Part shown: positions 11,898 to 24,178 of the stretch, in pieces
How positions within the stretch are numbered: the stretch's first letter is position 1
How the letters are laid out: every line of letters starts with the position of its first letter
NCBI GenBank assembly: GCA_964017065.1
Contig: OZ024790.1
Span: 9,244,887-9,308,886, forward strand
Source of the DNA: Haliclona indistincta
Taxonomy: Eukaryota > Porifera > Demospongiae > Haplosclerida > Chalinidae
Direction: 5' to 3'
DNA: 64,000 nt
Position numbers and translations under genes: made by a program
The notes under the pieces: model-generated
Told to the model about the DNA's origin: nothing
The model's database searches: none
Seen by the model: only the letters and a program-made list of their open reading frames with translations

Positions 11898-12365
11898 ATA
11901 CCGTATACTTGGTTTCGCGATAGAGGCGTGATGGAATGTTCGCGCTGAATATAATGAAAAAACGCGCTATGACGAGGTGACCGCCTACTGTTGGACAGGG
12001 TCCACGGATGAATTTCGCGGGAATATACTGATCTACTGTCAGCTTCGCATACTTTCGCGAAATTCATCCATGGACCCTGTCCAACAGTAGGCGGTCACCT
12101 CGTCATAGCGCGTTTTTTCATTATATTCAGCGCGAACATTCCATCACGCCTCTATCGCGAAACCAAGTATAGCGGGAAATTTTGGAGGGTCAAAATTTTG
12201 GCGAATGACCCAGATTTTGCATATTGGCGAATTTAATTTTGGCGTCAAGAGCGTATTACTGCAATAGAAAATCATATTTTGGCGATTTTTATTTGGCGAA
12301 TGCTTAGCGATTCACCAAATTCACCAAAGTGTCCTCCCGCCAAAATTACCCGCTATACGATATTA
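11898..12365. mobile_element. TACCGTATAGCGGG-type MITE split by a nested element
   Basis: The right end at 12346-12365 (CCCGCTATACGATA) is the inverted match of a left end TACCGTA|TAGCGGG. That left end is interrupted at 11906-12169 by another element. The interior carries repeated TTTTGGCGAAT motifs. A closely similar copy sits at 50134-50337. No protein is encoded, so it is non-autonomous. Confidence 0.85.
11906..12169. mobile_element. Palindromic MITE, arms of about 113 bp, nested
   Basis: The left arm starts TACTTGGTTTCGCGATAGAG and the right arm is its reverse complement, ending in CCAAGTA. I found one clear mismatch between the arms (near 12014 versus 12070), which points to recent movement or conversion. 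It sits exactly in the TATA of the host MITE end. A decayed copy lies at 22763-22920. Confidence 0.88.
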
Positions 12366-12559
12366 GGTAAAATTATAATTGTTTGATTGCGTTCTAGTTA
12401 TTATCATGCTATTGTTATATTGAAACATCTCCGAGAAGAACAATAATTTATTGATTAACAATACAGCTCTTCCTGATATGCCTACATCAGGTGTTAAACA
12501 AGTGATCAGGCTCACTCTATTGCAAACTGTTACAGATAGTGACATCATACAACAATTCT
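12366..12559. other. Spacer before the LINE relic
   Basis: Short AT-rich DNA between the MITE and the LINE. It may include unrecognisable LINE 5' sequence, since frames broken by stops continue upstream of the reverse transcriptase match. Confidence 0.35.
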
Positions 12560-14257
12560 AGTATCTCTCTTCTCTGTGCTCAAATTGCTTAACCGTTTTT
12601 TTCACTAGTTACACAATTTTCAAGTCATTTCCCGTCCAATTGGCTTTCAAAAATAATTTAACTCTGTATTCACCACCAGTGATTTTATCCTCCCACCTAC
12701 TGATAGTCTCCCTTCTCCCACCGACCAGTTGAGCTCTATTGTCATTGATGCATCGGATGTGTTCGAGGCAATCTCATCGCTAAATCCTTCAAAAGCTCCA
12801 GGCATAGACGATATAAATCCTGTTATTCTCAAGATATGTGCCGATCCCTTCCTACTACAATTTACTCATCTTCTTAACAGTTGTTTTGACTCATGCTCTT
12901 GGCCAAATGACTGGAAAATCCACAAAATCACCCCAATCCACAAAGGAAAGAGCCGTTCTGATGTTGCAAACTACAGGCCAATATTTCTGCTATGCATTAT
13001 GTCCAAGGTGCTAGAATCAATCGTATTTAGCAAGATTATTGATTTCATTTACCCTCGCCTCTCAAAACTTCAATTTGGGTTTCTAAAAGGTCGATCTTGT
13101 CTAACCCAGCTGCTAACCTGCTTCTCTAAAGTTTTTGATTCTATTGATGGTAATACACCTTGTGATGTGATCTACCTAGATTCCAGGAAGGCATTTGACT
13201 CCATCCCTCATCCTGAGCTTCTGTATAAACTGTTGTTGTTTGGTATAACTGGACCCCTCTGGTTCTGGTTTAGATCTTACCTTAATGATCGATCTCATCT
13301 TGAACACATTGAGGGCTCCTCGTCTGACTTGCTACCTGTAAGATCGGGTGTCCCCCAGGGAAGTGTGCTAGGTCCCTTACTTTTCTTGGTGTACATTAAT
13401 GACCTTCCTAGTGTGATAACTTCTTGCTCTACCTACCTCTTTGCTGATGACTCAAAACTACTTGGGTCTTCCACATTTATGTTCCTCATCCAGCAAGACC
13501 TTGATAATCTGGTTTTTATGGTGCCACAAATGGCGTTTGTCGCTAAACACTACTAAAATAATGTGCTGTTGTTCGGTTTACCCTCTCCTCTAAATCCATA
13601 GCCTGCTACTACATTGAAGAAAACTAGTTCCAACTGCAGACTCTCACAAGGACCAAGGACATTGGCATTTTAGTAACAGCTGATCTTTCATGGTCCAAGT
13701 ATATCAACTTCATTTGTGCAAATGCTTACAAAACTCTCCACCTAATTCGTCGCTCAGTATCCTCCACCTCACTAGGTCTGAGGAAAAGTCTTTACCTCTC
13801 CCTTGTACGTAGTAAACTCTCGTACTGCTCTCAGCTGTGGAGGCCTCATCTTGTGAAAGACATACTGTGCCTCGAAAGTGTTCAAAGGTGAGCTACTCGA
13901 TACATCCTCAACGATTATTCACGACATACTTCCTACAAATCCCGTCTGATCAATACCAAGCTACTTCCACTGATGTAAACAGAATCATTAGGCTATGGAA
14001 CGCTCTTCCCACAATTGACTTGTCTCTTCCATTTCGAAGCATAAAACATTTTTTCTATTTGATTTTCTCTGGAATCACTTCATTGATCATTTTCAATCTG
14101 ACATATCGTGTACTTATCATTTTTTATGTCCCTGCTCGTCATGTTCACATAATTATTAGTTAATTTTATTGTAGTAGGCTGCTCCACTAGTTGGAGTCTG
14201 TCCTTCGACTGTTAATTTGTCGAAAATTTTCAATAATAATAATAATAATAATAAATT
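12560..14257 (+). mobile_element. 5'-truncated, inactivated non-LTR retrotransposon (LINE, Jockey/CR1-like)
   Basis: The clean block at 12729-13556 carries reverse-transcriptase motifs in order: KAPGIDDI, ITPIHKG, NYRPI, LSKLQFGFLKGRS, IYLDSRKAFDSI, SGVPQGSVLGPLLFLVYIND and the catalytic YLFADDSKL. After 13556 the frame is lost, but typical LINE C-terminal text (SLYLSLVRSKLSYCSQLW, then IRLWNALPTID) continues in shifted frames to about 14163. The 3' end is an AAT microsatellite tail at 14231-14257, as in CR1/L2/Jockey groups. No endonuclease domain remains upstream. The clade assignment is tentative. Confidence 0.9.
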
Positions 14258-14635
14258 ATAGCACAGTGTTATTATACATTGCATTTTACTGAGCCTGAAC
14301 GCAACCAGTATATGGCGCATAAGTAAAGGAACACTGTGCTCACTAAGCATTTAGCATCATCATTTATAGTGTAGAGACTGCAACACCATGAATCGAAGCT
14401 CACTCAGGCTCGTCTAATATTGGGGGAGTGGGCCCGTACACCATGTCATGGCAACTTATGTCATTTGTTGTGCCTGGACAAAAAAGCACTGAAAAATTTG
14501 GACCGGCAGACTAAAATCTCTGACCCCAGATATTTTGATCAGGGCGGACCAAAATCAATAACCTGTTGTGTATTGTGAGACTTGCATAGTTAGCTAAACA
14601 CGCCAAGACATTATAAGTAGCTTCTAGAACTAGTA
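14258..14635. other. Intergenic DNA, nothing recognised
   Basis: No exon, repeat end or RNA gene could be supported in this 380-bp stretch. Confidence 0.4.
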
Positions 14636-15116
14636 CAGTGGGACCCCGCTAATCCGAGCCTATGAATCACGGACACCACGTTCTAAATAGTGTTGTTTTA
14701 GTAGCCATATTACATTTTAGTATTAGTATTAGTATTTTTCTCAGAATAAATTTATTCTAGTTTTATTTTTAGTTATAGTAATGACTTTAATATGTTTTAG
14801 TTATAGTATTACTATAACACATTTAATTTGTTTTAGTTTGCAGTGAAAATTTACTTATAGTTCTAGTTTTAGTTTAGTACAGCCATGATTGATCTTTTAG
14901 TATTAGTATTAGTTTAGTATACTAAAACAAAATACCCTCTAGTATAAGGTGTTTTAGTTTTAGTTTACCAATACAACACTAGTTCTAAAGGATACCAAAT
15001 ATGGGCACCAACCAACGATGAGTGTATAATTATTTTAACCCATAAAAAGAGGACACCCCGTTAATCAGGACAAAATTTGAAGTCCCAATGGTGTCCAGAT
15101 TAGAGAGGTTCTGCTG
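14636..15116. mobile_element. CAGTGG-type MITE containing a nested hAT-type MITE
   Basis: The outer element starts TACAGTGGGACCCCGCTAAT and ends near AGATTAGAGAGGTTCTGCTG, the imperfect inverted match. It belongs to the same group as 28503-28576 and 33205-33354 (CAGTGGAACCTCTCT ends, TA flanks). It is broken by an insertion at 14688-14981. Confidence 0.7.
14688..14981. mobile_element. hAT-like MITE with 8-bp target duplication
   Basis: Ends are TAGTGTTGT and ACAACACTA. It is flanked on both sides by the identical octamer GTTCTAAA (14680-14687 and 14982-14989). The interior is dominated by TTTAGT/TTAGTA units. An 8-bp duplication and TAGTGTTG ends fit the hAT superfamily. Confidence 0.85.
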
Positions 15117-16135
15117 ACAGTTAAACACGCATTATCATTACTGTGCATACAGCCGACTATGCCGACACGAGAACAACTGCAGTGTACATATTTCGATTTG
15201 AGAGTGTACTGACAACTTCGAGTGCATTGAACACCAGCATCATAGATTACAACAACATAACACATGCAGTGTTAACTTTACATTAACTGTTGCGATAACT
15301 TGCCAAAATCTGTAGAAGAATAAGAAAATTTGTTTTCGTTACTCAAGACTCAAATGCTGTCACCTTCTTCTTAAAAGCATCTGTAGCCTCTTCATATTCC
15401 ACTCCAAAGTTTTCTCACTGTAGAGATGTCATTGCCTGCAGTAACATTCTTTTTACTCATAAGTGTTCAATACCTCTTGAAACAGTATCCGATTTACAAC
15501 ATCACCCCCTGGAATGTATGCAGGATAGTTTAAACAGATGACCATCGTACTATAGTACATGATATCGAGCTCAAGTGTGCATTGTTTACACTCCAGGTCA
15601 AGGCAAGTAATATTCCAGAACAATCTACTGAAATTAGCTGAAACAAGTTATTTGCTGTTACAGTGATTGGACAACATTTTTGTGTATTGCAGCCAGAGTT
15701 TGTGCACCGCAGCCGCAAATTCTTACATTATTAACCAAATGATGCTCTAGAATGATAGCAATGCTGTTTTGATCACGATGGTGCTTTCTTGGGTGAATAC
15801 GAGGGTGAATATTAATTTTTGCTAAAAACCAATTCACTATCTTCATCTCTCTGTACTGCAGACACTAAAAGTAAAAGAGGTAGATGTGGTTCATACGAAA
15901 GCTCTTCATCAGTACCATTCACTTAGCAACAAACTTACCAGCCAAATTGCCCCATAAAGATGCAGTGAGTATGAGTAGACTGGCATTGGGTTTAGGAAAA
16001 AGGTGCCTACGTCAGCAATGACGTCATATTAAATTAGCTTATGAAGTGGGCGCGGCGGGCAAGTCCTGCATGCTATAGTGCTGTCTCGCTCGTTCTCTAG
16101 CTAGTTGTAACCAGTCGGACGATGTGTCTCGAAGA
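15117..16135. promoter_or_regulatory. Upstream region of MGAT5
   Basis: About 1 kb without a supported exon. The last 150 bp before the MGAT5 start should contain the promoter and 5' UTR. A five-codon upstream ORF (ATG at 16122) overlaps the region just before the main start and could affect translation. No other gene is seen. Confidence 0.4.
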
Positions 16136-19100
16136 ATGAGCTTGCACAGGAACGTGCTGAGGCTCTTTCTGTTAGCGAGTTGTCTGCTGAATGTGATGTT
16201 ACTGATGGTTTTCGTACGACTGAACGGAACAGGTCAGATACACACACACACACGTACAGGCGCCCATAGCTCAAACACCTAGCTAAAATTCTGATAAACG
16301 TGCGAGATTTCTGGTTCGTTGTTACTGCATCTTACACGATTGTTTTTGTTACTGTAGAACATCCGGTAGTAGAAGTGCGCTCAGACTTAGCAGTAAGCGT
16401 GGTGAGTACAGATAACTCCAGATAACTACTGTAGGCAACTTTATCCTACACCCAAGCAGAATAAGTCATTATCACACCGCCATAATAGTCCGGTTGAGAG
16501 CAGTGGACCGCTGTGTCAGGGGCCTTGGAGAGATGGTTATCCCGATTGTCAGGGAAAGATGGATGTGAGAATGCGTAGCTATTCTGTGCATGCTTGTTAC
16601 GTGTTCAATTGTTCCTGTCTTTAGTGGATGACGAAGTTTTGGAAGTCGAATAAATGCTACGCCATGCACGGCGTGAATGGAACAGCCTGTTCTTTTCAGA
16701 TTTATCTTTCAGAGGTACATCTCCTTTCCTCTCTCTTCCCTCTAATAAAGAGGATATGCAACTTCCTAAGTATTCACTTTGTGGTTACAAAAATTTCCCC
16801 TCGACATAATTCCTGCTTATGATTTAATACTACTACAATTTACATGTCTTCTCTTGTGTCTGTAATGCACTTTCGGGCCTTGCAAGAATTCCCAGCAGAC
16901 CATAACAATGTAGTCATCATTATTTGTTTACTGCGTAGCTTCGTTTGTTTATGCATAACCCACTACAAGTTTACAACCACAACTATCACTGCAATTTCGT
17001 ATTTAAACACATGATTTGACAGTGCCCACAACAGAGATTATTTTTGTACAATGTACATGACATGTAAGTAGAGTGGAACCTCAGATACTACTGGAGCGAA
17101 AAATTGGTCCAAAGTTCCAAATTTAGCACCGAAATTTCCACTTGATCATGTTCCACAGAGCATCCATAACACGCGGGTACTTGTGAAATTTATCCCCTGA
17201 AGGGCACCATGCAACTTGTACTCGAAATTATTTTTAAAGGCTTCGCACAATGCAATAAGCGATTAGCAGTTATACTGTTCATAAGAGCTTACGTTACTTA
17301 TGGCTGTATGCTCTAATGTGTTTAGTGGAGTTGACAACAGTGATGTGTGCCATAAAGGAAAGGAGCGTTCCTCTCTGTTTATACCAAAACTGAAGTCTGA
17401 CCGAGCAGGACAAAAGATGAATGAATGTAAAGTTATGAAAATAGCAAGCTTCAAGTAGTACCACAGCTGCAGACTTTAGTTTTTGATATTAATATGGGGG
17501 ACACAACAGTTGAACATACCTTCCCTTCTACAATCCTGGTGGTGATTGAATGTGTTAGTCAAAATGGTTGATCATGTGGCAAGAGCTGCTGTTTGTGTGA
17601 CTCTAAGCAATCTGTCAAGTGCTATTGATCTCAATAAAACTATCATCACCCATTTGCAGTATGTGGAAGAGTTATGCGTTTGAGGTCGTCTGTGTATGTA
17701 TATATAATGTGTGTCATCAAGGGCGTATAGAGAGAAGCCTCTATACGCCCTTGGTGTCGTAAAAAAACACGCCCGTTTATATATTATTACTTGATATTCG
17801 GCACCAAAGCATTCTCGGCTGTTTGTTCACTGAACTTATCGTCCTGTGAAGACATTGCCATCGAAAGCCAAGTTTGTATTAATTTTTATAGCTTCAGGTA
17901 GCAACTGTATGCTTCCAGGTACCGTATGTGATGTCTTTTGCAAGATTTGTGTTGACAAGTTTCATGCGCTATTGTGATAAGTACACTTACTGAATGTCAC
18001 GCGTGTGTCCACACGCACGATGTGTGTTTCACACATGACTAAAGTATGCTATTTCGTCATATACTGTACACTTTGATTTTTGTATCAAAACTACTGTAAC
18101 TTTCTTCTGCAGGTAGAGCACTGGTGTCCTCCACTGCCGGGACGAACAACTCATGCAGGCATCGCCAGTGATCAAGATTCAGTGGTATGCTTAAATACAT
18201 ATGTTGTGTATGTCACAGAGGGGGCGCTCACCCCCTTGGACTATTCTTGCCCTCTCTTGGGTCGTACAGTGCCAGTATTGTTCTATCTAATATATCGGCC
18301 AAAAATTTCTTATCGTTGCGTGCTTTGTGACTTGCAAAAATTTTGACACCACATGACGTGTTTACAGTTGATACTGCTATTGACGAATCATGTTGTATAT
18401 TGTTATGTGAACACACACACCGATGTTATTGGACCATTATCATTGAAGTGTATTAAGTTATTATACACCAATTCAATTGCTATTTGCAAGGGTATACCAC
18501 AGCTATTGAACGTAGACCACGAAACATTGATGTGGTCATTACATTATCAGAACGTAGACCGCGAAACATTGATGTGGTCATCGCTTACATCATCTTTTAC
18601 AATATGGAAACTGAGGTTTTATTACTACTTGTAATGAAGCGCCAAAGGTGCAGATGCCTCGGTGGAATATCACCATTTCAGTAAACTGCAGCTATTATCC
18701 CTTTCTTTACAGCGATCGCAGTGCAGTACAGCGGTTTTATTACTTCTTGCACGGGTGAAGCGTAAACTGTAGAGCGTAGACCGTAAAGCGTGGCGCACTA
18801 ATGCGTTAAAATGCCATTAAGTCTTTGATCATGCTCCATTGTGTGAATAAATATCAGTGACACATTAGTGACTGCAAGGTGACGCTTTACACTCAAATCT
18901 TCCTTGCAAGAAGTAATAAAACCTCTGTACACAATGTAATAGTTACGCAATGAGAAGTCAATCAGTGCTGACGGGGTAATTGGTTTCTGATTACCAATCA
19001 GAGCAATGAGAAACCAATTACTATTATTAGACTTACTACTACTTGTGACGGTAGTGTTGACGAATGGGATACCCACTCCACACAGCTCGTCAGCTCGAGC

Positions 19101-22100
19101 TACAGAGTTGCATAAGCGCTGAAGAGTTATGGTGTAACTAGATAAACGTGCCTACTGCCTAGCAGTGTAGCGTGTTTGTCCGGTACTGTTTCATTTTTCG
19201 TTGCACTTACATAATTTGATGTTTCAAGGCTGGTCTCATCCTCGAAAATAAAATCCCCTCGAAAATTTCTGTGTCCACGGTAATAAAACTGCTGTACATC
19301 TTTAATGCATTAGTGCATGTTTCAAATTAGCTGATTGTCAATGGCTATAAGAGATTTTCAGTTTGTTTGTAAAAAGTGCAGTGTCATCATCATACGTTGT
19401 GTGTGTGTTCAGTTTCAATTGTCTTAATTTGAGACCGAGCATTATGCAGAATTTATACTGTGCCCTGGAAAAGGGAGATTTCTCCTCTAGTTCCAGTGTT
19501 TCCAAGAATAATTGTCACACAGTTGATTTTGTACTAATTTGGTATCCAAATACCCTGAAGGCTTCAAAAAATCACTCCCAGAGAGCTTAAAAATTTCTGG
19601 GGTGTTGTTCTCTACCTGACTCCTAGAAAGTGAATCAACCATTTACACATGGAAAATCCTCCTTTGAAAATTCCGTGTTTACACCCTGCTAAGCATTGGA
19701 AGAAGACTGTCATGTTAACTTGTGTATTTCATTATCTTCAGGCAACTCTACAGAGAGATGTTGAGCCTCTTCTTAGACTAATGTCCTATACTAGAAAACT
19801 TGAATGGCCCAAGAATCGCATTCAGAGACTATGGCCGCGATGGGTCGCTGCTGTGGATAAAATGGAACAAGAAATACCATTCAAGCATAAAAAACTGCAT
19901 GTAAGTTTAGACTTTTGTATGTACTTACAGACAAAACGTACTTGCACTCGTTCGTATTATACGAATGCATAACCTATGAAAGTTCTTTGTGCTGTGAAAA
20001 AATACCGCCTGTCTGTATTAATATTATTTTAATTAACCTCTTGTTTTCAGATTCTTGTGCATATAGGAGCATTGACTGATCGCTCTGGTTTCAAGCTTGC
20101 CGAGGGTGCTGGCAAAGGAGGTCCCCTGGGAGAGCTAGTCCAATGGAGTGATATAATAGCAGGATTGTACATACTCGGTCACGAACTGACATTCTCAACC
20201 GAGCATCGTCAATTGTCTGGAATTGTCAAAAGCAGTAGTAATTGTCCATCATTAACAGGTGTGCGTGGGAGTGGATTGAACGCCTTTGACATCGTGTTCC
20301 TCGACATCACCGGAATCAAAGAGATGAAGTCTCTTAAAGTATCTTTCGACACATTCAGGTAATACCGCATAGCAGGAAATTTTCCCGGGAGAAAATTTTC
20401 GCGAATTTCGTGAATTACAGGCTATTCGCGAAAATATTATCCATGAATGTATTGTTTTTGTTGACAAAGATAGGGCAATAGCGCTGATTCGCGAAAATAA
20501 TTATTATTCGCGAAATCCTCTCTCGCGCATTCGCGAAAATTTTCTCCCGGGAAAATTTCCCGCTATATGGTATACTGGATCCTTTATTGAGGTACAGCTT
20601 ATTATTAGTGGGTACTTATTTTTAGCAATGACATCATAATTTTTCAAAATGACAGCACAAGTGAAAATGAAGAAGTTCTTAAAAAGAATTTTATTGACAT
20701 CACCGAATTATATTACATGGTTTAAGAGAACGCCAACACGCTAATTAAAAATTTTGTGAAGTTATTGTACTATAAAATTATTCAATTAAAAAAGAGACCC
20801 TAAGGTATTGTTTTTGGGTAAATTTTGTGTTCATACAAGGTATATACGGCATAATTTTTGTATAAAAAAATTGAGTTCTGGAAATGTACTTAGAAACTGG
20901 CTAAAAATTTCTCCAATCATAGATTCTCAAAAAGACGTTATGCTGCCATTCGTATACCTTGCGTGATGATCTATTTTGAAATTTTCATCACCATAATTTT
21001 CGTATAAAGAAAATTAAAGCACTATTGCGAAGCCCTAACTGAAATTACTCAGATTCGTGAAAAGACGTTCTGCTGTCGTTTGCTAATGATCTATGCTGAG
21101 ATTTTCGCCACCAAGCTGTACTCACTCTAGGCTTCTAAGTCTTGAAGATCAATGTGTGAGCTTACAACTTTGTCTAGATCAATGTGTGAGCTTATGACTT
21201 TGTCTAGATCAATGTGTGAGCTTACAACTTTGTCTAGCTCAATGTGTGAGCTTACAACTTGGTCTAGCTCAATGTGTGAGCTTACAACTTGGTCTAGATC
21301 AATGTGTGAGCTTATAACTTTGTCTAGCTCAATGTGTGAGCTGACAACTTGGTCTAGATAAGCACGCTGTGATTAAAATACAGAGTGTAAACATAATTGC
21401 TATCGTGTTTTACTATTATTTCTCTTGTAGCTGTTTGTTCCGAGTGTTGGACTCTTTTGGAACGGAACCTCAGTTCAACTATCCTGCGTGGAAGCCACAA
21501 GGAACACGGCGCAATCCATGGGGCTACTTAGGGCTGTATCCCCGACAATTTATGACAATGTTCCGTGAGTACAACGTAACTGTGTCTTTAAAAAAACAAA
21601 ACAGTTTATTGTAATTATTAAGCATCTTTGATAGTGATTTGTACAAGATGTACGTGTGTAGCAAGCAAGGATGAGCTTCAACTATGCTCTTCTTTCCCAT
21701 TTCAGCTCACTCTCCTGACAACTCGTTCGCTGGATTCGTAGTTGATGCTGCTACAGAACTCAACGAGGAACCCATGACATCAACTGCACCCAAGGCGCTG
21801 GTATATGGAAAGGATGGTCTCATGTGGAAGGTATGACATAACTTGAGTGAACTAAAGGCGAAATAGCTCAGAGACAAGCGTCGAAAATTTCCTTCCAGAA
21901 AGATCAAGGTCATGGATATACGCTACGATCACAATCAAGCTTCACGAATGTCAGCGAGATGTTAATTTTTGTGCTAGCGTGCATATCAGGGTGTGGTCTA
22001 GCTGCCTTTAAAACTTGCATAATGTGTTCCTCTTTTGTTCACAGAATAGAAAAGCGTATTTGGACGTTCTTCACGAGCTAGGATTCGAGATACACGCTAC

Positions 22101-24178
22101 GGTCAATTCCAAAGAGAAGCATTATGATTTTCTTCCACCTTACGTAATCAACCATGGAGTAGTGAGCGGGAAAGAAGTGAGTTATGGATTAACTTGTATC
22201 ATTATTAAGAATGTACTCTTTATGCTGTGACTCTGTTCGGTGTATCACCAGTTGCATTGTGCATTCAAAATTTTGGTATTTACATTGATTCTGTAGAGTC
22301 ATAAAATTTTACAGTGAAATAAAAATTATTTTTATTTTGGAATTTACCTTCAATTTTGATTTACATAGTGAAATAAAAATTTATTCCACAATTTTTTTTG
22401 TTTTGCATGTCTAGGTTCAACGTCTTCTTAGAGACAGCAAGGTGTTCGTTGGATTGGGGTTTCCGTACGAAGGCCCTGCTCCACTGGAAGCCATTGCTAA
22501 TGGCTGCTTTTTTGTCAACCCAAAGATCACTCCTCCTATCAATAAGAAGAACAGTGTGTTCTTTAGACTGAAACCAACATTCAGAGAGGTAGGCAGGGCT
22601 GAGGTAGAAATTGAGAGGAAACGATGAATTTGACAGGTACATGTAGAGCTTTCAAAACCTTTACAAAGAGTGGTTTAGTCTTTTATAAAGAGCAGGTTAC
22701 AATAATGATACACTACACAGCAAATGATATTGCAACGGTTGCTTCTTTAGAATATGTTTCTATACTTGGTTTGATGGCGTGATGGAATGTTTGCGCTGAA
22801 TATAATAAGAAAATCGTGCTATGACGAGGTGACTACCCAATATTAGACAGGGTCTACAGATGAATTTCGCTGGAGTATACATATCTACTATCAGCTTTGC
22901 ATACTTTCGCGAAATTCATAGTACCGTATCTTCCTCTCCAGCTGACATCTCAACACCCATATATGGAACATAATGTTGCTAAGCCGTACGTCTACACGGT
23001 CGACATCACCAATCAAAAGGAGCTGAAAAATGCTCTTGCGGAGATCAAAGATTTACCGGTAAGTGCGTATGGGACATGTACGTTGTGTCATTGATTGTGT
23101 TACATGAATTTGTTTTTGACAGGCTCCTAAGCCATATCTACCTCGTGAGTTTACATTTGAGGGAATGATTGAGAGATTTACAGTCTACTTATCAAATCAG
23201 GTACTCATCTGTGTGCATTCTTTATCATAGTGCTGTATGGTTTCTTGTGCAAGCACCATTTTACATTTCACAAACAGAGCTTCCTAAACTCCATGTGTTG
23301 CAAAACTGCATAAGTAACTATATTTATGAAAAATTTAAGAGTCAAGAAACAAGTTTATTAGCATAATTATTCTGTAATATTAATCTTAATCTGTCTTTTT
23401 CTCTTTAAAATATTATAAAGCAGCCACGTTCAACTCTTTCAGTTCATTGAATCTTTATATTTTGTGGAATTTTGTGCTGCTAAAACAGGCCTACAGTGCT
23501 TTATGCTTTATAAGATATTTTCTGCATTTGTGTGTACGTGACAATGAGTTACATTTCATTTCTTATTGCAGCAATTCTGTGTCCAGTCTAATGAAATATG
23601 GCCGCCTGTATCAGAGCTGCACGAGGTGGTCAGCAATGAGGGAGAAAGCTGTAAGGATGCGTGTCTGAGAAAAGACATGGTTTGTGAGCCAGAGTACTTC
23701 ACTTTGCTCAATAACAGAGAGGCCCTTGAAAGGTACATACGCAAAAAAAAAAACCATTGAAGAGTGACAGAAGATGTGTTGTGTGCTAAAATCATACAGA
23801 AGTGATGGCTATACATATCATGATATCACAAAATGTCTTATAGTTGCCAGCCTCAACCAAATTGGCTGAGCCTCCCACAATTTTACGCCCTTGTCAAAAT
23901 ATTGTATTTCAATCTTGTTGTCTTTTCTCTTCAGAAATGGACTCATCTGTAATGAGACCAAGGTGGAGCACAGCGTCCATGGACCATCGTCACAACCGAC
24001 AAGGAGAACATTTCTGAAAATCCCCTTATCGAGCAAAATAACTCACCGTTGCAGCCTCCAGCAAAACAGAATTCTACACACATGTGTTGGAAATCAAGCC
24101 AATACCGTTCGACTGTGTCCATGCAGACTTTACCAAAACGGACAAATAGCTCTCTGCCCGACGTGCACAAGAGGCTGA
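16136..24178 (+). CDS. MGAT5: MGAT5, alpha-1,6-mannosylglycoprotein beta-1,6-GlcNAc-transferase
   Basis: This Golgi type II membrane enzyme adds beta-1,6-GlcNAc to the alpha-1,6 mannose arm of N-glycans, starting the branched tri/tetra-antennary chains that modulate receptors. Fourteen exons: 16136-16232, 16358-16401, 16625-16714, 18113-18184, 19742-19900, 20051-20358, 21431-21564, 21706-21830, 22045-22176, 22415-22588, 22942-23058, 23123-23200, 23572-23732, 23935-24178. All phases close to 644 residues (human 741). Residues about 8-26 form the signal anchor. The stem is shorter than in vertebrates. Diagnostic blocks: GTACSFQIYLSEVEHWCP, GGPLGELVQWSD, FRVLDSFGTEPQFN, KVFVGLGFPYEGPAPLEAIANG, PYVYTVDITNQKE and the Cys-rich C-terminus with LCPCRLYQNGQIALCPTC. 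Tail-to-tail with MTAP. Introns hold several MITEs and a tandem repeat. Confidence 0.95.
17719..17752. repeat. 14-bp perfect hairpin in MGAT5 intron 3
   Basis: AAGGGCGTATAGAG at 17719-17732 pairs with CTCTATACGCCCTT at 17739-17752 across a 6-bp loop. It may be the relic of an inverted-repeat element. Confidence 0.75.
18729..18927. mobile_element. TA-flanked MITE with CAGNGGTTTTATTACTTCTTGC ends
   Basis: A 199-bp element lies between TA dinucleotides, with inverted ends CAGCGGTTTTATTAC and GTAATAAAACCTCTG. Its left part is the reverse complement of 58998-59068 and its right part that of 58057-58175. It is therefore an internally deleted relative of the larger element at 58057-59234. It lies in MGAT5 intron 4. 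Confidence 0.88.
20363..20572. mobile_element. TACCGTATAGCGGG-type MITE beside an MGAT5 splice donor
   Basis: Ends TACCGCATAGCAGGAAATTT and AAATTTCCCGCTATATGGTA are inverted matches. The interior carries repeated TTCGCGAA motifs. It starts four bases after the end of exon 6, immediately behind the donor GTAA. Confidence 0.85.
21148..21357. repeat. 30-bp tandem repeat, seven copies, MGAT5 intron 6
   Basis: The unit GATCAATGTGTGAGCTTACA plus ACTTTGTCTA repeats seven times with a few substitutions (GATC/GCTC, TTTG/TTGG). There are no spacers, so it is not a CRISPR array. The apparent MCEL-repeat reading frame is a by-product. Confidence 0.92.
22763..22920. mobile_element. Decayed, truncated copy of the palindromic MITE
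   Basis: The sequence follows the left arm and centre of the 11906-12169 element with about 15-20 percent changes, but the right arm is missing. It ends about 20 bp before the acceptor of MGAT5 exon 11. Confidence 0.75.

Noticed and set aside
12729..14163. Host gene encoding a reverse transcriptase
   Set aside because: The frame is broken after 13556, the endonuclease is missing and the 3' AAT tail marks a dead LINE copy.
21148..21361. Regular repeats that might be a CRISPR array
   Set aside because: Units are contiguous with no unique spacers, and the locus is a eukaryotic intron.
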